Source: Echinimonas agarilytica
GTDB lineage: Bacteria; Pseudomonadota; Gammaproteobacteria; Enterobacterales; Neiellaceae
Direction of reading: 5' to 3'
Length of the DNA stretch: 64,000 bases
Assembly: GCF_023703465.1 (NCBI RefSeq)
Contig: NZ_JAMQGP010000011.1
Coordinates: 1 to 64,000 of the forward strand
In this document: positions 9,846-20,356 of the stretch, piece after piece
Layout of the letters: each line of letters begins with the position of its first letter
Position numbering within the stretch: position 1 is the first letter of the stretch
The notes under the pieces: model-generated
The model's input: only the letters and a program-made list of their open reading frames with translations
Told to the model about the DNA's origin: nothing
Database searches by the model: none
Made by a program: the position numbers and the translations under genes

Positions 9846-10036
9846 TACGCACCTGCCTTTTCGTTCAGGATGGTTTTAACGCGCGCTATATCGCGACGCA
9901 CGACTTTAAGCGTGTGAGTCTGAGCCAGCTGGCCAGTGCTCTTTTGCATGCGCAAGTTAAATTGCTCACGCAACAGCTCTAGCAATTCAGCATTCAGCTC
10001 TTCCACGCTTTTTTCACGCAGTTCACTCGCTTTCAT
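9845..10036 (-). CDS. rpmC: 50S ribosomal protein L29
   Basis: 63 residues, [20 protein letters not shown] and so on, a helical hairpin at the exit-tunnel rim where trigger factor and SRP dock. It overlaps both rplP and rpsQ by one base, so the three genes are translationally coupled. Confidence 0.99.
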   Translation of the reverse strand: MKASELREKSVEELNAELLELLREQFNLRMQKSTGQLAQTHTLKVVRRDIARVKTILNEKAGA

Positions 10037-10449
10037 TACATCACCGTCCGAATAACAAAGGTTGTTTTAATTGGAAGTTTACGTGATGCCAGCAAGAAAG
10101 CTTCGCGAGCTAACTCTTCTGGAACACCATCCATCTCATAAAGTACACGGCCAGGCTGAATTTGGGCGACCCAATATTCAACGTTACCTTTACCTTTACC
10201 TTGACGAACTTCCAACGGCTTTTCGGTAATTGGTTTATCAGGGAATACCCGAATCCAAATTTTACCTTGACGTTTTACGTGACGAGTCATCGCACGACGC
10301 GCAGCTTCAATCTGACGCGCTGTGATACGACCACGGCCGACCGCCTTCAAACCGTAAGAACCAAAGCTTACTTTACCACCGGCAATCGCAACACCACGGT
10401 TACGGCCTTTGTGCATCTTACGGAACTTAGTACGTTTCGGTTGTAGCAT
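10036..10449 (-). CDS. rplP: 50S ribosomal protein L16
   Basis: 137 residues beginning [20 protein letters not shown], with the conserved segment [21 protein letters not shown]16 organises the A-site region and ends ...[13 protein letters not shown]. Standard length and position. Confidence 0.99.
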   Translation of the reverse strand: MLQPKRTKFRKMHKGRNRGVAIAGGKVSFGSYGLKAVGRGRITARQIEAARRAMTRHVKRQGKIWIRVFPDKPITEKPLEVRQGKGKGNVEYWVAQIQPGRVLYEMDGVPEELAREAFLLASRKLPIKTTFVIRTVM

Positions 10450-10459
10450 TGCTTACTCC

Positions 10460-11158
10460 TTACTTAGTACCTTTGCGGCCGCGTTTAGCTGGACGCGGGT
10501 TTTGCGCCTGCTTCTCGACCTGTTCCATACCACCAAGGACTTCACCTTTAAAGATCCATACCTTGATGCCGATGATGCCGTAAGTAGTCAAGGCTTCAGA
10601 AGTTGCGTAGTCAATGTCCGCACGCAATGTATGCAATGGAACACGACCTTCACGGTACCATTCTGTACGTGCAATTTCTGCACCGCCCAGACGGCCGCTT
10701 ACTTCTACCTTGATGCCTTTGGCACCGAGACGCATAGCATTTTGTACCGCACGCTTCATAGCACGACGGAACATAACACGGCGCTCAAGTTGGCTAGCGA
10801 TGCTATCGCCTACCAGTTGTGCGTCGAGTTCAGGCTTACGCACCTCTGAGATGTTGATTTGAGCAGGAGTGCCAGCCAATTTGGCGACCTTCTGACGCAA
10901 TTTCTCAACATCTTCTCCTTTTTTACCAATCACAACACCTGGACGGGCAGTGTGAATGGTCACACGAATACTTTTCGCAGGACGTTCAATCTCAATGCGT
11001 GAGATTGAAGCGTTCTTCAATTCCTCAGTCAGGAATTTACGAACCAAGTAATCACTGTGTAGGTTATCCGCGTAATCGGCTTTGTTAGCAAACCATGTTG
11101 AATTCCATGGTTTAACAATGCCTAAACGGATACCGTTTGGATGTACTTTCTGACCCAT
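10460..11158 (-). CDS. rpsC: 30S ribosomal protein S3
   Basis: 232 residues beginning [20 protein letters not shown]. It has a KH domain (about 39-107, including the GKKG motif [15 protein letters not shown]) and the C-terminal S3 domain. It lines the mRNA entry channel and takes part in helicase activity. The basic tail ends [11 protein letters not shown]. Confidence 0.99.
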   Translation of the reverse strand: MGQKVHPNGIRLGIVKPWNSTWFANKADYADNLHSDYLVRKFLTEELKNASISRIEIERPAKSIRVTIHTARPGVVIGKKGEDVEKLRQKVAKLAGTPAQINISEVRKPELDAQLVGDSIASQLERRVMFRRAMKRAVQNAMRLGAKGIKVEVSGRLGGAEIARTEWYREGRVPLHTLRADIDYATSEALTTYGIIGIKVWIFKGEVLGGMEQVEKQAQNPRPAKRGRKGTK

Positions 11159-11171
11159 TTACCTGTCTCCG

Positions 11172-11504
11172 TTAGCTGTCGGACACAACCACAGTAATGT
11201 GGCTGGTACGCTTCAGGATGCGGTCTGCACGACCTTTAGCACGCGGCATAATTCGCTTCATCGTTGGACCATCATCTACAAAGATTTTGGCAACTTTGAG
11301 CTCATCAATGTCTGCGCCTTGGTTGTGCTCGGCGTTTGCAATTGCTGACTCGAGAACTTTCTTAATCAGAACAGCAGTCTTCTTGGTGCTGTAGTTAAGA
11401 ATGTCCAGCGCTGATGCTACAGATTCGCCGCGGATTTGATCCGCTACCAAGCGAGCTTTCTGCGCTGAGGTACTTGCAAACCGATGTTTAGCTAGTGCTT
11501 CCAT
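11172..11504 (-). CDS. rplV: 50S ribosomal protein L22
   Basis: 110 residues from the second of two adjacent ATG codons ([20 protein letters not shown]). AAGGAG stands six bases before this ATG but only three before the first, so the second is preferred. The long beta-hairpin that lines the exit tunnel is intact ([20 protein letters not shown]). Confidence 0.97.
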   Translation of the reverse strand: MEALAKHRFASTSAQKARLVADQIRGESVASALDILNYSTKKTAVLIKKVLESAIANAEHNQGADIDELKVAKIFVDDGPTMKRIMPRAKGRADRILKRTSHITVVVSDS

Positions 11505-11514
11505 CATTTACTCC

Positions 11515-11799
<285 letters not shown>

Positions 11800-11808
11800 C
11801 TACCTCAG

Positions 11809-12633
11809 TTACTTAGAACGACGGCGAACAATGTACTTATCAGTACTCTTGTTCTTACGCGTCTTGAAGCCTTTAGTCGGAACACCCCATGGCGTCACAG
11901 GATGACGACCACCAGATGTACGACCTTCACCACCACCATGTGGGTGATCTACCGGGTTCATGGCTACACCACGAACTGTCGGACGAACACCGCGCCAGCG
12001 GGAGGCACCTGCTTTACCGAACTGCTGCAACATGTGCTCGGCATTACCTACTTCACCAAGTGTCGCACGACACTCAGCAAACACTTTACGCATTTCACCA
12101 CTGCGTAAACGCAATGTAACGTAAGCGCCTTCACGGGCAATGATTTGCGCATATGCGCCAGCAGAACGAGCGACTTGAGCACCCTTGCCAGGTTTCAGTT
12201 CGATGTTGTGAACTGTAGAACCTACAGGGATGTTGCGAAGTGGCAACGTGTTACCAGCTTTGATCGGGGCGTCTGCACCAGATTGAATCTGGTCACCAGC
12301 TTGCATTCCTTTCGGAGCAATGATGTAACGACGCTCACCGTCTGCATACAGTACGAGTGCAATATTTGCACTACGGTTTGGATCGTATTCCAAGCGCTCA
12401 ACTTTTGCTGGAATACCGTCTTTGTTGCGTTTGAAGTCAACAATACGGTAATGCTGCTTGTGACCACCACCAATGTGACGCACGGTAATGCGACCATTGT
12501 TGTTGCGGCCACCAGACTTAGACTTTTTATCCAGCAATGGGGCGTACGGCTTGCCTTTGTGAAGATCTTTATTAACGATCTTCACTACATGGCGACGACC
12601 CGGAGACGTTGGCTTACATTTTACAATAGCCAT
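11809..12633 (-). CDS. rplB: 50S ribosomal protein L2
   Basis: 274 residues beginning [20 protein letters not shown]. The conserved peptidyl-transferase-proximal segment [20 protein letters not shown], containing the essential His, is present. Full length and in S10 operon order after rplW. Confidence 0.99.
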   Translation of the reverse strand: MAIVKCKPTSPGRRHVVKIVNKDLHKGKPYAPLLDKKSKSGGRNNNGRITVRHIGGGHKQHYRIVDFKRNKDGIPAKVERLEYDPNRSANIALVLYADGERRYIIAPKGMQAGDQIQSGADAPIKAGNTLPLRNIPVGSTVHNIELKPGKGAQVARSAGAYAQIIAREGAYVTLRLRSGEMRKVFAECRATLGEVGNAEHMLQQFGKAGASRWRGVRPTVRGVAMNPVDHPHGGGEGRTSGGRHPVTPWGVPTKGFKTRKNKSTDKYIVRRRSK

Positions 12634-12647
12634 AATTCCTACTCCTC

Positions 12648-12950
12648 TTACTCAGCGCCGCCAACGAAATCAATTTCGCTGCCGTCTTTAAGAGTTACAT
12701 AGGCTTTTTTCCAGTCGCTGCGACGGCCGAAACGGGCACCGGTGCGCTTGGTTTTGCCTTTAACGTTCGAAGTGCGAACGTCAGTGACTTCAACTTCGAA
12801 CAGCTTCTCTACAGCAGCCTTGATCTCACGCTTATCAGCGTCATTGACAACTTTGAAAACAATCGTGTTGTTGTTTTCAGCTGACATTGTGCTCTTTTCA
12901 GAGACAACAGGTGCTAAGAGAACTTTAAGCAGACGTTCTTCACTGATCAT
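12648..12950 (-). CDS. rplW: 50S ribosomal protein L23
   Basis: 100 residues beginning [20 protein letters not shown]. It is the main trigger-factor and SRP docking protein at the exit tunnel. Its ATG overlaps the rplD stop (ATGA), so translation of the pair is likely coupled. Confidence 0.99.
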   Translation of the reverse strand: MISEERLLKVLLAPVVSEKSTMSAENNNTIVFKVVNDADKREIKAAVEKLFEVEVTDVRTSNVKGKTKRTGARFGRRSDWKKAYVTLKDGSEIDFVGGAE

Positions 12951-13552
12951 GCCAGGCTCTCCTCAAGTTGTTTAACTGCTGCTGCAGTGATCAAAACTTT
13001 GTCAAAAGCGATCAAGCTCACTGGGTCAATGCCTGCGACGTCACGAACGTCTACCTTATAAAGGTTGCGGGCTGCCAGGAACAAGTTCTCATCAAGTGTG
13101 TCAGTAACAATCAGAACATCGTTCATTTCGTACTGCTTCAACTTGCTGACAAGTTCTTTAGTTTTTGGTGTTTCAACACCGAATTTTTCAACAACAATCA
13201 AGCGTTCTTGACGTACCAACTCAGAGAGTATGCTGCGAAGAGCACCACGATACATCTTTTTGTTCACTTTCTGGCTGTGGTCTTGTGGACGAGCTGCAAA
13301 CGTCACACCACCGCTGCGCCAAATTGGGCTGCGGATAGTACCAGCACGAGCGCGGCCCGTACCTTTTTGACGCCATGGCTTCTTGCCACCACCGCTCACT
13401 TCTGAGCGAGTTTTTTGCTTAACAGTACCTTGGCGAGCCCCTGCACCGTAAGCGACAACAACCTGATGAACTAGCGCTTCATTATAGTCACGCCCGAAGA
13501 TCGTAGGATTTACTTCAAGCGCGCTTTGAGCGTCTTTCAATACTAATTCCAT
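12947..13552 (-). CDS. rplD: 50S ribosomal protein L4
   Basis: 201 residues beginning [20 protein letters not shown]; two TTG-type codons upstream were not used because the family begins at MEL and GGAG lies seven bases before this ATG. The tunnel-lining loop contains [18 protein letters not shown]. In E. coli L4 also represses the S10 operon by acting on its leader; the leader here is at 14551-14718. Confidence 0.98.
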   Translation of the reverse strand: MELVLKDAQSALEVNPTIFGRDYNEALVHQVVVAYGAGARQGTVKQKTRSEVSGGGKKPWRQKGTGRARAGTIRSPIWRSGGVTFAARPQDHSQKVNKKMYRGALRSILSELVRQERLIVVEKFGVETPKTKELVSKLKQYEMNDVLIVTDTLDENLFLAARNLYKVDVRDVAGIDPVSLIAFDKVLITAAAVKQLEESLA

Positions 13553-13565
13553 CAACAATCTCCAG

Positions 13566-14204
13566 TTACGCTTTAACAGCAGGCTTGACGATTACATCGC
13601 CGCCTGTTGCACCAGGAACCGCACCTTTTACTAAGATGAGGTTACGGTCAGCGTCTACACGAACAACGTCCAATGATTGGACTGTTACGCGTTCATTACC
13701 CAAGTGACCAGCCATTTTTTTGCCTTTAAAGACTTTACCTGGTGATTGGTTTTGACCAATCGAACCATGTGCACGGTGGCTCAAAGAGTTACCGTGAGTG
13801 GCATCTTGAGTACTGAAATTCCAGCGTTTTACAACGCCAGCGAAGCCTTTACCTTTTGAGGTACCGGTCACGTCTACTTTTTTCGCTTCAGCGAGTAGAT
13901 TAACAGTTAAGTCATTGCCTGTTTCCAGGTCAGAGCCTTCACCGTCTTCTAAGCGAAATTCCCACAAACCGCGTCCTGCTTCAACTTCTGCTTTCGCGAA
14001 GTGACCAGCACTTGGTTTAGTGACACGCGTGGCTTTTTTCGAGCCAGTTGTGACTTGAACTGCACGGTAACCGTCAGTTTCAAGAGTCTTCACCTGCGTA
14101 ACACGGTTGGCTTCGACTTCAATAACCGTTACAGGTATTGAAACGCCATCTTCATTGAAGATGCGAGTCATACCTACTTTACGACCGACTAATCCGATAG
14201 CCAT
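13566..14204 (-). CDS. rplC: 50S ribosomal protein L3
   Basis: 212 residues beginning [20 protein letters not shown]. The conserved [20 protein letters not shown] and the N5-glutamine methylation context [20 protein letters not shown] (Gln in GQNQSPG) are present. Second gene of the S10 operon. Confidence 0.99.
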   Translation of the reverse strand: MAIGLVGRKVGMTRIFNEDGVSIPVTVIEVEANRVTQVKTLETDGYRAVQVTTGSKKATRVTKPSAGHFAKAEVEAGRGLWEFRLEDGEGSDLETGNDLTVNLLAEAKKVDVTGTSKGKGFAGVVKRWNFSTQDATHGNSLSHRAHGSIGQNQSPGKVFKGKKMAGHLGNERVTVQSLDVVRVDADRNLILVKGAVPGATGGDVIVKPAVKA

Positions 14205-14238
14205 GGTTTACAAACCTCTTATCGTCATCTGCTTGGGG

Positions 14239-14598
<360 letters not shown>

Positions 14599-14639
14599 CT
14601 ACCTACTAATGAGGTGGTGGATGTGTATCACAATTCATT

Positions 14640-14658
14640 CAACTTCAAATCGAAGTTG
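14640..14658 (-). other. Hairpin in the S10 leader
   Basis: CAACTTC and GAAGTTG flank a five-base loop in the leader between the rpsJ promoter and the rpsJ start. It has no U-run after it on the minus strand. By position it could be part of an L4-responsive leader like that of enteric bacteria, but I cannot match it to the E. coli attenuator. Confidence 0.45.
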
Positions 14659-14699
14659 CTGTATAAGGCGACTCAATTGTTCCGAGCCCCTTTTTATCC

Positions 14700-14715
14700 C
14701 CCACACAAGTGCGGG
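14700..14715 (-). other. 5'-terminal hairpin of the S10 transcript
   Basis: On the minus strand CCCGCAC and GTGTGGG can pair over seven base pairs with one G-U pair, starting about three bases after the likely transcription start. On the plus strand the same position would be an A-C mismatch, so the pairing favours minus-strand RNA. Such hairpins usually protect the 5' end of a transcript. Confidence 0.5.
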
Positions 14716-14724
14716 TGGAGGCGT

Positions 14725-14752
14725 ATTATACACAATACGAGATACAGCGCAA
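14725..14752 (-). promoter_or_regulatory. S10 operon promoter
   Basis: On the minus strand TTGCGC (14752-14747) and a consensus TATAAT (14730-14725) are separated by 16 bases, with a GC-rich ACGCCTCCACCC discriminator. The leader to rpsJ is about 168 bases. Because tufA is far away, this promoter is probably the only source of S10 operon mRNA. Confidence 0.8.
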
Positions 14753-14820
14753 CCCCTATAGTTAGTTCAATTAAGTTCATGACAATTCAGCCACTCTGAT
14801 GTTTACTAAGAGTGTGATTC

Positions 14821-15966
14821 GTGAGTGAAGTGTTAACCATATCGTTTATGTTGGAAATATTAGTCCTTGCCGTAGGCCTCAGCACCAACCCTGCGCTTAC
14901 CGAGATTGAAACGCCAGACAAAACTGACGAGCAGCTCGAAGATGAGTGGGAAGCTGCGCTGGAGAAAAAACGCCCCTGTGAGGTCTCCGCGCAGGAAGAC
15001 TACCCATGGTTTGATAAGGCCCACTTGTTGTTATCAGATTCTGTGTGCCAACAGGCACTATGGTTTGATAACTTCTTTGGTAGCGACGAACCAGGCGTAG
15101 AACAAGATCTCGCTTCGAGTTTGGTTCGCGTAAACATGCAGTACGTGGTGACCGAACGCGAGGCCGATCGGTTCCGCCCTAGGGTACTGGCAGCTATGTA
15201 TCTGCCAAACACAGAAAAACGTTTGCAGCTTATTATCGAAGGCAATGATGAAAGCACCATTGGAGGCACCGGGGATAATGTATCCGACAGCAATACAGAT
15301 AGAGGCTCCGCTGCTGTGCGATATAGTGCCTTTAGCATTGATAATTGGGATGTAAGCTTCGATGTAGGGGCAAATTTCAGTGGCGGTGTGTATACACGGG
15401 CCCGCGCGCGATTTTTTCACGCTTTCAATAAGAAGACTGTGGGTAAGTTCACCCAAGATTATACCGTGGAATCGAAAGACGGCTGGTATGAAACAAGTCG
15501 CTTTACCTTAGACCACTTCGCTGACTATAACACCGTGTACCGATTTTATAGCCAAGGTAAGTATGGTCGAGATACAGATGGCATGGAGTGGCGACTCACA
15601 GCCGCGCGCGTTGATCAAATCAGTAACCGGGCTGCGATAGCTTATTTTGCTACCGTTGAGGGTGCGTCTCGCGATCCAGTTGATGATCCTTCCGAAACAT
15701 ACAAAATTGGCTTTAACTTCCGTAAAAGCGTCTGGCGCCCTTGGTTTTTCTTTGAAATCGAACCCCAATTGACCTTCCCACGAAAATACAACTACAACAC
15801 CAATGGCGTTCTGATTGCTGGCATTGAATTACAATTCGGTAAAAGTCGGCGCTCAAGTCAGAAGTATCAGCGGGTTGGATATTCTGATCCGTTTAAAGGC
15901 ATCACATCAGATGGTCGCGAAGACACAGACGAAGAGATTGAAGGACCACCTGAACAAAGCAATTAA
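14821..15966 (+). CDS. Uncharacterised protein, probable outer-membrane beta-barrel
   Basis: 381 residues from GTG; an ATG nine codons in (MLEILVLAVGLSTNPALT) is an alternative start and gives a short hydrophobic leader that could be a signal peptide. I do not recognise a named family. After an acidic segment (about 27-45) and a region with two Cys (near residues 54 and 75), the rest is rich in alternating polar/aromatic strands. It ends in a strand like GVLIAGIELQFGKS, then an acidic tail (about 355-381), which suggests a transmembrane beta-barrel. It is divergent from rpsJ, convergent with manB, and shares a terminator with it. Its function is unknown; proximity to manBC hints at the cell surface. 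Confidence 0.6.
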   Translation: MSEVLTISFMLEILVLAVGLSTNPALTEIETPDKTDEQLEDEWEAALEKKRPCEVSAQEDYPWFDKAHLLLSDSVCQQALWFDNFFGSDEPGVEQDLASSLVRVNMQYVVTEREADRFRPRVLAAMYLPNTEKRLQLIIEGNDESTIGGTGDNVSDSNTDRGSAAVRYSAFSIDNWDVSFDVGANFSGGVYTRARARFFHAFNKKTVGKFTQDYTVESKDGWYETSRFTLDHFADYNTVYRFYSQGKYGRDTDGMEWRLTAARVDQISNRAAIAYFATVEGASRDPVDDPSETYKIGFNFRKSVWRPWFFFEIEPQLTFPRKYNYNTNGVLIAGIELQFGKSRRSSQKYQRVGYSDPFKGITSDGREDTDEEIEGPPEQSN

Positions 15967-15991
15967 AAAAGCCGCTCAGAAGGCGGCCTTT
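15965..15991. terminator. Bidirectional terminator between the OM protein gene and manB
   Basis: GCCGC / GCGGC stem (15971-15975 with 15983-15987) with an A-run to the left and CCTTTA to the right, lying between two convergent genes. The minus-strand side has a strong T-run (six T). Confidence 0.75.
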
Positions 15992-16014
15992 ATCATCACA
16001 CGATGCGAACTCAT

Positions 16015-17394
16015 TTAATCAGATAGCAAAGCAATCAGTTCTTTGGTTTTCGCTTCCATCAAAGCATGGTCAGCTCGACTTTCAACATTCAATCGAACCA
16101 CAGGCTCAGTGTTAGACTTTCGAAGATTAAAGCGCCACTGACTAAACTCAATGCTAATACCATCCGTCCGATCAATCAGCTCTGCGTCTTTCTCATAGTG
16201 CGACAGCACGTTGGCAATCGATTGCTCTGGATTTGAAAGCTTTTGATTGATCTCACCGGAAGATGGGTAGGCTGCAATTCGTTGCTCGACCAAGGATGAC
16301 AGGCTCGCCTCCTTCACACTGACCAATTCAGCAATTAACAACCAAGGGATCATGCCACTGTCACAATATGCAAAATCACGGAAATAGTGGTGCGCACTCA
16401 TTTCTCCACCATATATTGCATCTTGCTCACGCATAATATCTTTAATAAATGCATGACCGGTTTTACTCATTACAGGAACGCCACCGGACTGATTGACCAC
16501 GTCAATGGTATTCCAAGTAAGGCGAGGATCATGAATGATTTTGGAACCCGGCTTCTGCGCTAAAAATGCCGCAGCTAAGAGTCCTACAATGTAGTACCCC
16601 TCAATAAATTCGCCACGCTCGTCAAATAAGAAGCAGCGGTCGAAATCTCCGTCCCATGCAATCCCCATGTCGGCGCCATGTTCTTTAACGGCGTTAGCTG
16701 TCGAAGCTCGATTTTCAGGTAGCAGCGGATTAGGAATGCCGTTTGGAAACGTCGGATCAGGATCATTGAATATTTTAATCAGTGTCAGCGGTACATTTGC
16801 CGCGGCAAACTGACGTTCAATTTCATTGACGACATGGCCCGCGGCACCGTTACCCGCATTTACGACAAGCTTTAATGGTTTTAATTTAGCCGTATCAATG
16901 TAAGACATCAGGTGCTCAACATACGGCACTAATAAATCTTTTTGTTGATAACGACCTTTGGGGCGGTCGGACTCCAGCCTACCTTCACGCCAAGGAGCTT
17001 CGCCGGCAATGCGCTTAATATCCAACAGGCCGCTATCATTTCCAATGGGGCGACTACCTTTGGATACTAACTTCATGCCGTTGTAGTCAATAGGGTTGTG
17101 ACTTGCCGTCACTTCAACACCGCCATCGATCCCAAGATGGGATGTAGCAAAATAAATTTCTTCAGTTCCTGCAAGGCCTAAATCGATGATGTGCGTACCT
17201 GCATCCATCAAGCCTTGGGCCAAGGCATTTTTTAATGCTTCGCTGGTTTCACGCGCGTCGCCACCAACAACCACAGTTTCTGGTTGTAAGAACTCTCCGT
17301 AGGCGCGCCCAATATCGTATGCTATATCTTCATTCAGTTGCGTACCGAGTTGCCCTCGGATGTCGTACGCTTTAAAACAGGTTAATTCTGCCAT
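16015..17394 (-). CDS. manB: Phosphomannomutase / phosphoglucomutase
   Basis: 459 residues of the alpha-D-phosphohexomutase family, about the length of AlgC/ManB. Domain 1 has the active-site phosphoserine loop [14 protein letters not shown]; domain 2-3 has the metal loop DGDFDRC; a sugar-binding [13 protein letters not shown] motif and the C-terminal phosphate-binding [14 protein letters not shown] follow. It converts mannose-6-phosphate to mannose-1-phosphate. It starts five bases after manC, in one operon, giving both final steps to GDP-mannose. Some family members also act on glucose phosphates, so the substrate is inferred from the neighbour. Confidence 0.93.
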   Translation of the reverse strand: MAELTCFKAYDIRGQLGTQLNEDIAYDIGRAYGEFLQPETVVVGGDARETSEALKNALAQGLMDAGTHIIDLGLAGTEEIYFATSHLGIDGGVEVTASHNPIDYNGMKLVSKGSRPIGNDSGLLDIKRIAGEAPWREGRLESDRPKGRYQQKDLLVPYVEHLMSYIDTAKLKPLKLVVNAGNGAAGHVVNEIERQFAAANVPLTLIKIFNDPDPTFPNGIPNPLLPENRASTANAVKEHGADMGIAWDGDFDRCFLFDERGEFIEGYYIVGLLAAAFLAQKPGSKIIHDPRLTWNTIDVVNQSGGVPVMSKTGHAFIKDIMREQDAIYGGEMSAHHYFRDFAYCDSGMIPWLLIAELVSVKEASLSSLVEQRIAAYPSSGEINQKLSNPEQSIANVLSHYEKDAELIDRTDGISIEFSQWRFNLRKSNTEPVVRLNVESRADHALMEAKTKELIALLSD

Positions 17395-17399
17395 TCCGT

Positions 17400-18806
17400 T
17401 TACTCTATTCGTCCATAACGATCTTCAAATCGAACAATATCATCTTCGCCCAAATACGACCCTGATTGCACCTCAATCAACTCCAAAGGAACCATGCCTG
17501 GGTTTTCTAAAGCGTGCACAACACCCACAGGAATATAGGTCGATTCATTTTCTGTCACTAAAAATGTGCGCTCACCATTGGTCACTTTCGCTGTGCCGCT
17601 AACAACAATCCAATGTTCAGCGCGATGGTGGTGCATTTGTACTGAAAGCTTAGCACCCGGCTTGACTGTAATGCGTTTAACCTGATGGCGTTCACCATTA
17701 TCGATGGAATCGTACATTCCCCAAGGACGGTAGACAAAACGCTGATGCAAATACTCACTTCGGCTTTGAGATTTAAGCTCGTTTACAATCGATTTAACAT
17801 CTTGCACTTTATCTTTGGCAGCAACCAACACCGCATCTTTGGTTTCAACCACAATAACATCGTCTAGTCCAACTAACGCCACAAGCTTTTCTTGCGTATT
17901 CACATACGAATTATGCGAGTCATGTGTCATCACATCACCGCGGGTAACGTTGCCATGATTATCTTTCTGATTTACATCCCACAATGCTGACCACGATCCT
18001 ACATCATTCCATTGGGCATCGAGCGGAATCACGACTGCATCAGACGTATGCTCCATCACAGCATAGTCAATTGAGTCGTCCGGGCATTTAACGAACTCTT
18101 CTTTGCTGATACGAATGAAATCTAAATCATGACTGACATCACTCATGGACGCTTTGCAGGCCTTGAGGATTTCGGGGCAATGCGTTTGCAGCTCTGAAAG
18201 GTAAGCGCCAACGGTGAACACGAACATACCGGAGTTCCAGAAGTAGTCACCACTGGCGAGGTATGCTTCGGCTGTTTCTAAGTTGGGTTTTTCTACAAAC
18301 TCACCCACTGAGAACGCTTCACCGTGAGTTGCTCCTGCTTTGATATATCCGTAGCCAGTTTCTGGGCCGGTTGGAACAATACCAAAAGTGACTAACTTAC
18401 CTTGCTCGGCCATAGGCGTTGCCTTGGCAATAGCGGCATGAAATGCCTCGACATCTTCAATCACATGATCAGCAGCAAGAACCAACATCACGGCTTCGTC
18501 GCCTTCGCTTTTCTGCAATGCCAATGCCGCGAGCGCAACTGCAGGCGCAGTATTACGGCCATCGGGCTCTAGAATAACGGGACCAAGTTGACCAATTTGA
18601 CTCAACTGTTCTGCGACGATGAATCGGTGGTCTTCATTTGAAATGACAACAGGTTTGTTATTCGTCACCCCATCTAAACGGGCGACAGTTTCCTGCAACA
18701 TGGTCTGTTCACCATGTAGAGACAAAAATTGTTTAGGGTAATGTTTACGAGATAGAGGCCACAGTCGGCTGCCACTGCCACCGGCCATAATAACGGGATG
18801 AATCAT
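17400..18806 (-). CDS. manC: Mannose-1-phosphate guanylyltransferase / mannose-6-phosphate isomerase
   Basis: 468 residues, the bifunctional type II architecture. The N-terminal nucleotidyltransferase (about 1-280) carries the GTP-binding motif [19 protein letters not shown] near residues 9-27 and [14 protein letters not shown]. The C-terminal cupin (about 345-465) carries the metal-site His cluster [20 protein letters not shown]. It makes GDP-mannose for polysaccharide synthesis. It is the first gene of a two-gene operon with manB and diverges from a beta-barrel gene. In the wrong place for a ribosomal cluster, between tufA and rpsJ. Confidence 0.95.
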   Translation of the reverse strand: MIHPVIMAGGSGSRLWPLSRKHYPKQFLSLHGEQTMLQETVARLDGVTNNKPVVISNEDHRFIVAEQLSQIGQLGPVILEPDGRNTAPAVALAALALQKSEGDEAVMLVLAADHVIEDVEAFHAAIAKATPMAEQGKLVTFGIVPTGPETGYGYIKAGATHGEAFSVGEFVEKPNLETAEAYLASGDYFWNSGMFVFTVGAYLSELQTHCPEILKACKASMSDVSHDLDFIRISKEEFVKCPDDSIDYAVMEHTSDAVVIPLDAQWNDVGSWSALWDVNQKDNHGNVTRGDVMTHDSHNSYVNTQEKLVALVGLDDVIVVETKDAVLVAAKDKVQDVKSIVNELKSQSRSEYLHQRFVYRPWGMYDSIDNGERHQVKRITVKPGAKLSVQMHHHRAEHWIVVSGTAKVTNGERTFLVTENESTYIPVGVVHALENPGMVPLELIEVQSGSYLGEDDIVRFEDRYGRIE

Positions 18807-19021
18807 AATTGTGTCTCAAACGTCCTTGGGTCATGTCCGCTTTTCAATCGCGGGTATGTTTGTATTGTCCCCGATATTGATATATATGCAATAGACGCTC
18901 GTATAGTTTGATATCTATTCGTATGACAAATTGATCAAACTGTGTCGGTGGTTTATTGGCAATAATGAATTTTTATGCAATTGTAAGTCAGTTGTTAATC
19001 TTTCACCGAAGCCAAGTTATT

Positions 19022-20227
19022 ATGTTGTTTAAGCAAAGCCTTATCGGTCTTTTGACCCTAGTTGTATCTGCGCCATTGATGGCAGCCGGCGTGGCCTATC
19101 ATATATCAGATTTAGAAGATTCTAATTATGGCGGAGTCTCTGGCTCCATTGCATTCAGTGCAGGCCACGATGATAACGTGTCGAATCTAGAAAATGATGA
19201 AATCAGCAGCACATCATATCGTGTTGAACCTCAAGCCAGTGTTGCATTAAAACGCGAACACACCCGCTTTGGTATCAACTACCACTCCTATGCCGGTTGG
19301 TATCAAGACAATTCAGACGATGACTACTGGGACAATGCTATTCAACTCTATGCACATCACGAGTTTAGCGCTCGCCATAAACTGATTGCGCGTTACCAAT
19401 ACAAGCATGGTCATATCGAGCGAGGTTTAGGCGTTTCAGAAGGGCAACAAGATAGCTACCCGCGTCCTCCAAAATTCGACGACCACTACGGGTATTTTGA
19501 ATATCAGTTTGGTGTGAAGGACGCCTTATTCAATCTAGATCTGCACCTACGTGTTGAAGACTTTGAATACACTAATTTTAAAGAACGCCTCAAAACCAGT
19601 AATTATGAAGTCCTCGAATACGGTGGCACTGCGTATATTCGGGTCAGTCCAGCAACTAAATTGACTTTCGACGGTTTTCGAGAAGACATCGATTACAAAT
19701 ATACTCCGGCTGGCGCTGTCACTCGCGATAATCACAAATATGGTGCGCTCGCAGGGATGACCTGGGACTTGACCGCTCGAACATCCGGTTTTGCCAAAGC
19801 CGGTTACGAGAAAAAAGAATTCGACCGCCCTGACATTGATAGCTACGACGGGTTCAGTTGGGATTTAGGTGTGAACTGGGAGCTCAAAAGCTATTCGGTA
19901 TTTACATTATCCAGTAGTAAACGTGCAATGGAGCCTGATCTTGACGGAGATGTTGTGGACCGCGAGAGCATTCGCCTGCGCTGGACTCATGACTGGAATG
20001 ACAAAGTCAATACAGAATTGGCAGGAGGATATTCAAACGAAGATTTTGAAGGAACTGCTGATAACCGTGTCGATAAGGTAACTGAGAGTTACGCTTCAAT
20101 AGGTTACGACTACACTAATTGGCTGACATTGCAAATGAGTTGGAAGTACCGCAATGTGGATTCCAATCGTGATTTAATTTCTCACGACAAAAATGTGATT
20201 TTATTCTCAACGATTTTCTCACTTTAA
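19022..20227 (+). CDS. Outer-membrane beta-barrel protein of the exopolysaccharide type (putative porin 2-like)
   Basis: 401 residues from the ATG at 19022; the frame opens 22 codons earlier, but MLFKQSLIGLLTLVVSAPLM followed by AAG is a clear signal peptide with cleavage around residue 21. The mature part opens with a stretch typical of polysaccharide-associated barrels (SGSIAFSAGHDDNVSNLEND) and alternates aromatic/polar strands to a C-terminal Phe-rich strand (NVILFSTIFSL). This resembles the beta-barrel porin 2 / EpsL-like family found beside exopolysaccharide genes. It diverges from manC, so a role in export of a mannose-containing polymer is plausible. The family assignment is from overall character, not from a decisive motif. 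Confidence 0.7.
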   Translation: MLFKQSLIGLLTLVVSAPLMAAGVAYHISDLEDSNYGGVSGSIAFSAGHDDNVSNLENDEISSTSYRVEPQASVALKREHTRFGINYHSYAGWYQDNSDDDYWDNAIQLYAHHEFSARHKLIARYQYKHGHIERGLGVSEGQQDSYPRPPKFDDHYGYFEYQFGVKDALFNLDLHLRVEDFEYTNFKERLKTSNYEVLEYGGTAYIRVSPATKLTFDGFREDIDYKYTPAGAVTRDNHKYGALAGMTWDLTARTSGFAKAGYEKKEFDRPDIDSYDGFSWDLGVNWELKSYSVFTLSSSKRAMEPDLDGDVVDRESIRLRWTHDWNDKVNTELAGGYSNEDFEGTADNRVDKVTESYASIGYDYTNWLTLQMSWKYRNVDSNRDLISHDKNVILFSTIFSL

Positions 20228-20308
20228 ATCATTCATGCCATTTTGCCTTTGAGGGTCGATCGTGTTCGGCCCTTTCAATTACCCCTTTATTTTTTAAATA
20301 GCAGACAC

Positions 20309-20331
20309 AAAAAAGGCCGCCGAAGCGACCT
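20309..20331 (-). terminator. tufA terminator
   Basis: On the minus strand AGGTCGC, a TTCG tetraloop and GCGGCCT form a stem with one U-G pair, followed by six T. On the plus strand the same pair is a C-A mismatch, so the signal is directed at the tufA transcript. It separates the str operon from the inserted polysaccharide genes. Confidence 0.85.
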
Positions 20332-20356
20332 TGTTCAGTGTTTTTAAAACCGTTAA

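Noticed and set aside
18930-18960. CGGTGG-N-TGGCA as a sigma-54 site before the barrel gene at 19022
   Set aside because: GG and GC are ten bases apart, but both boxes differ from consensus at other positions.
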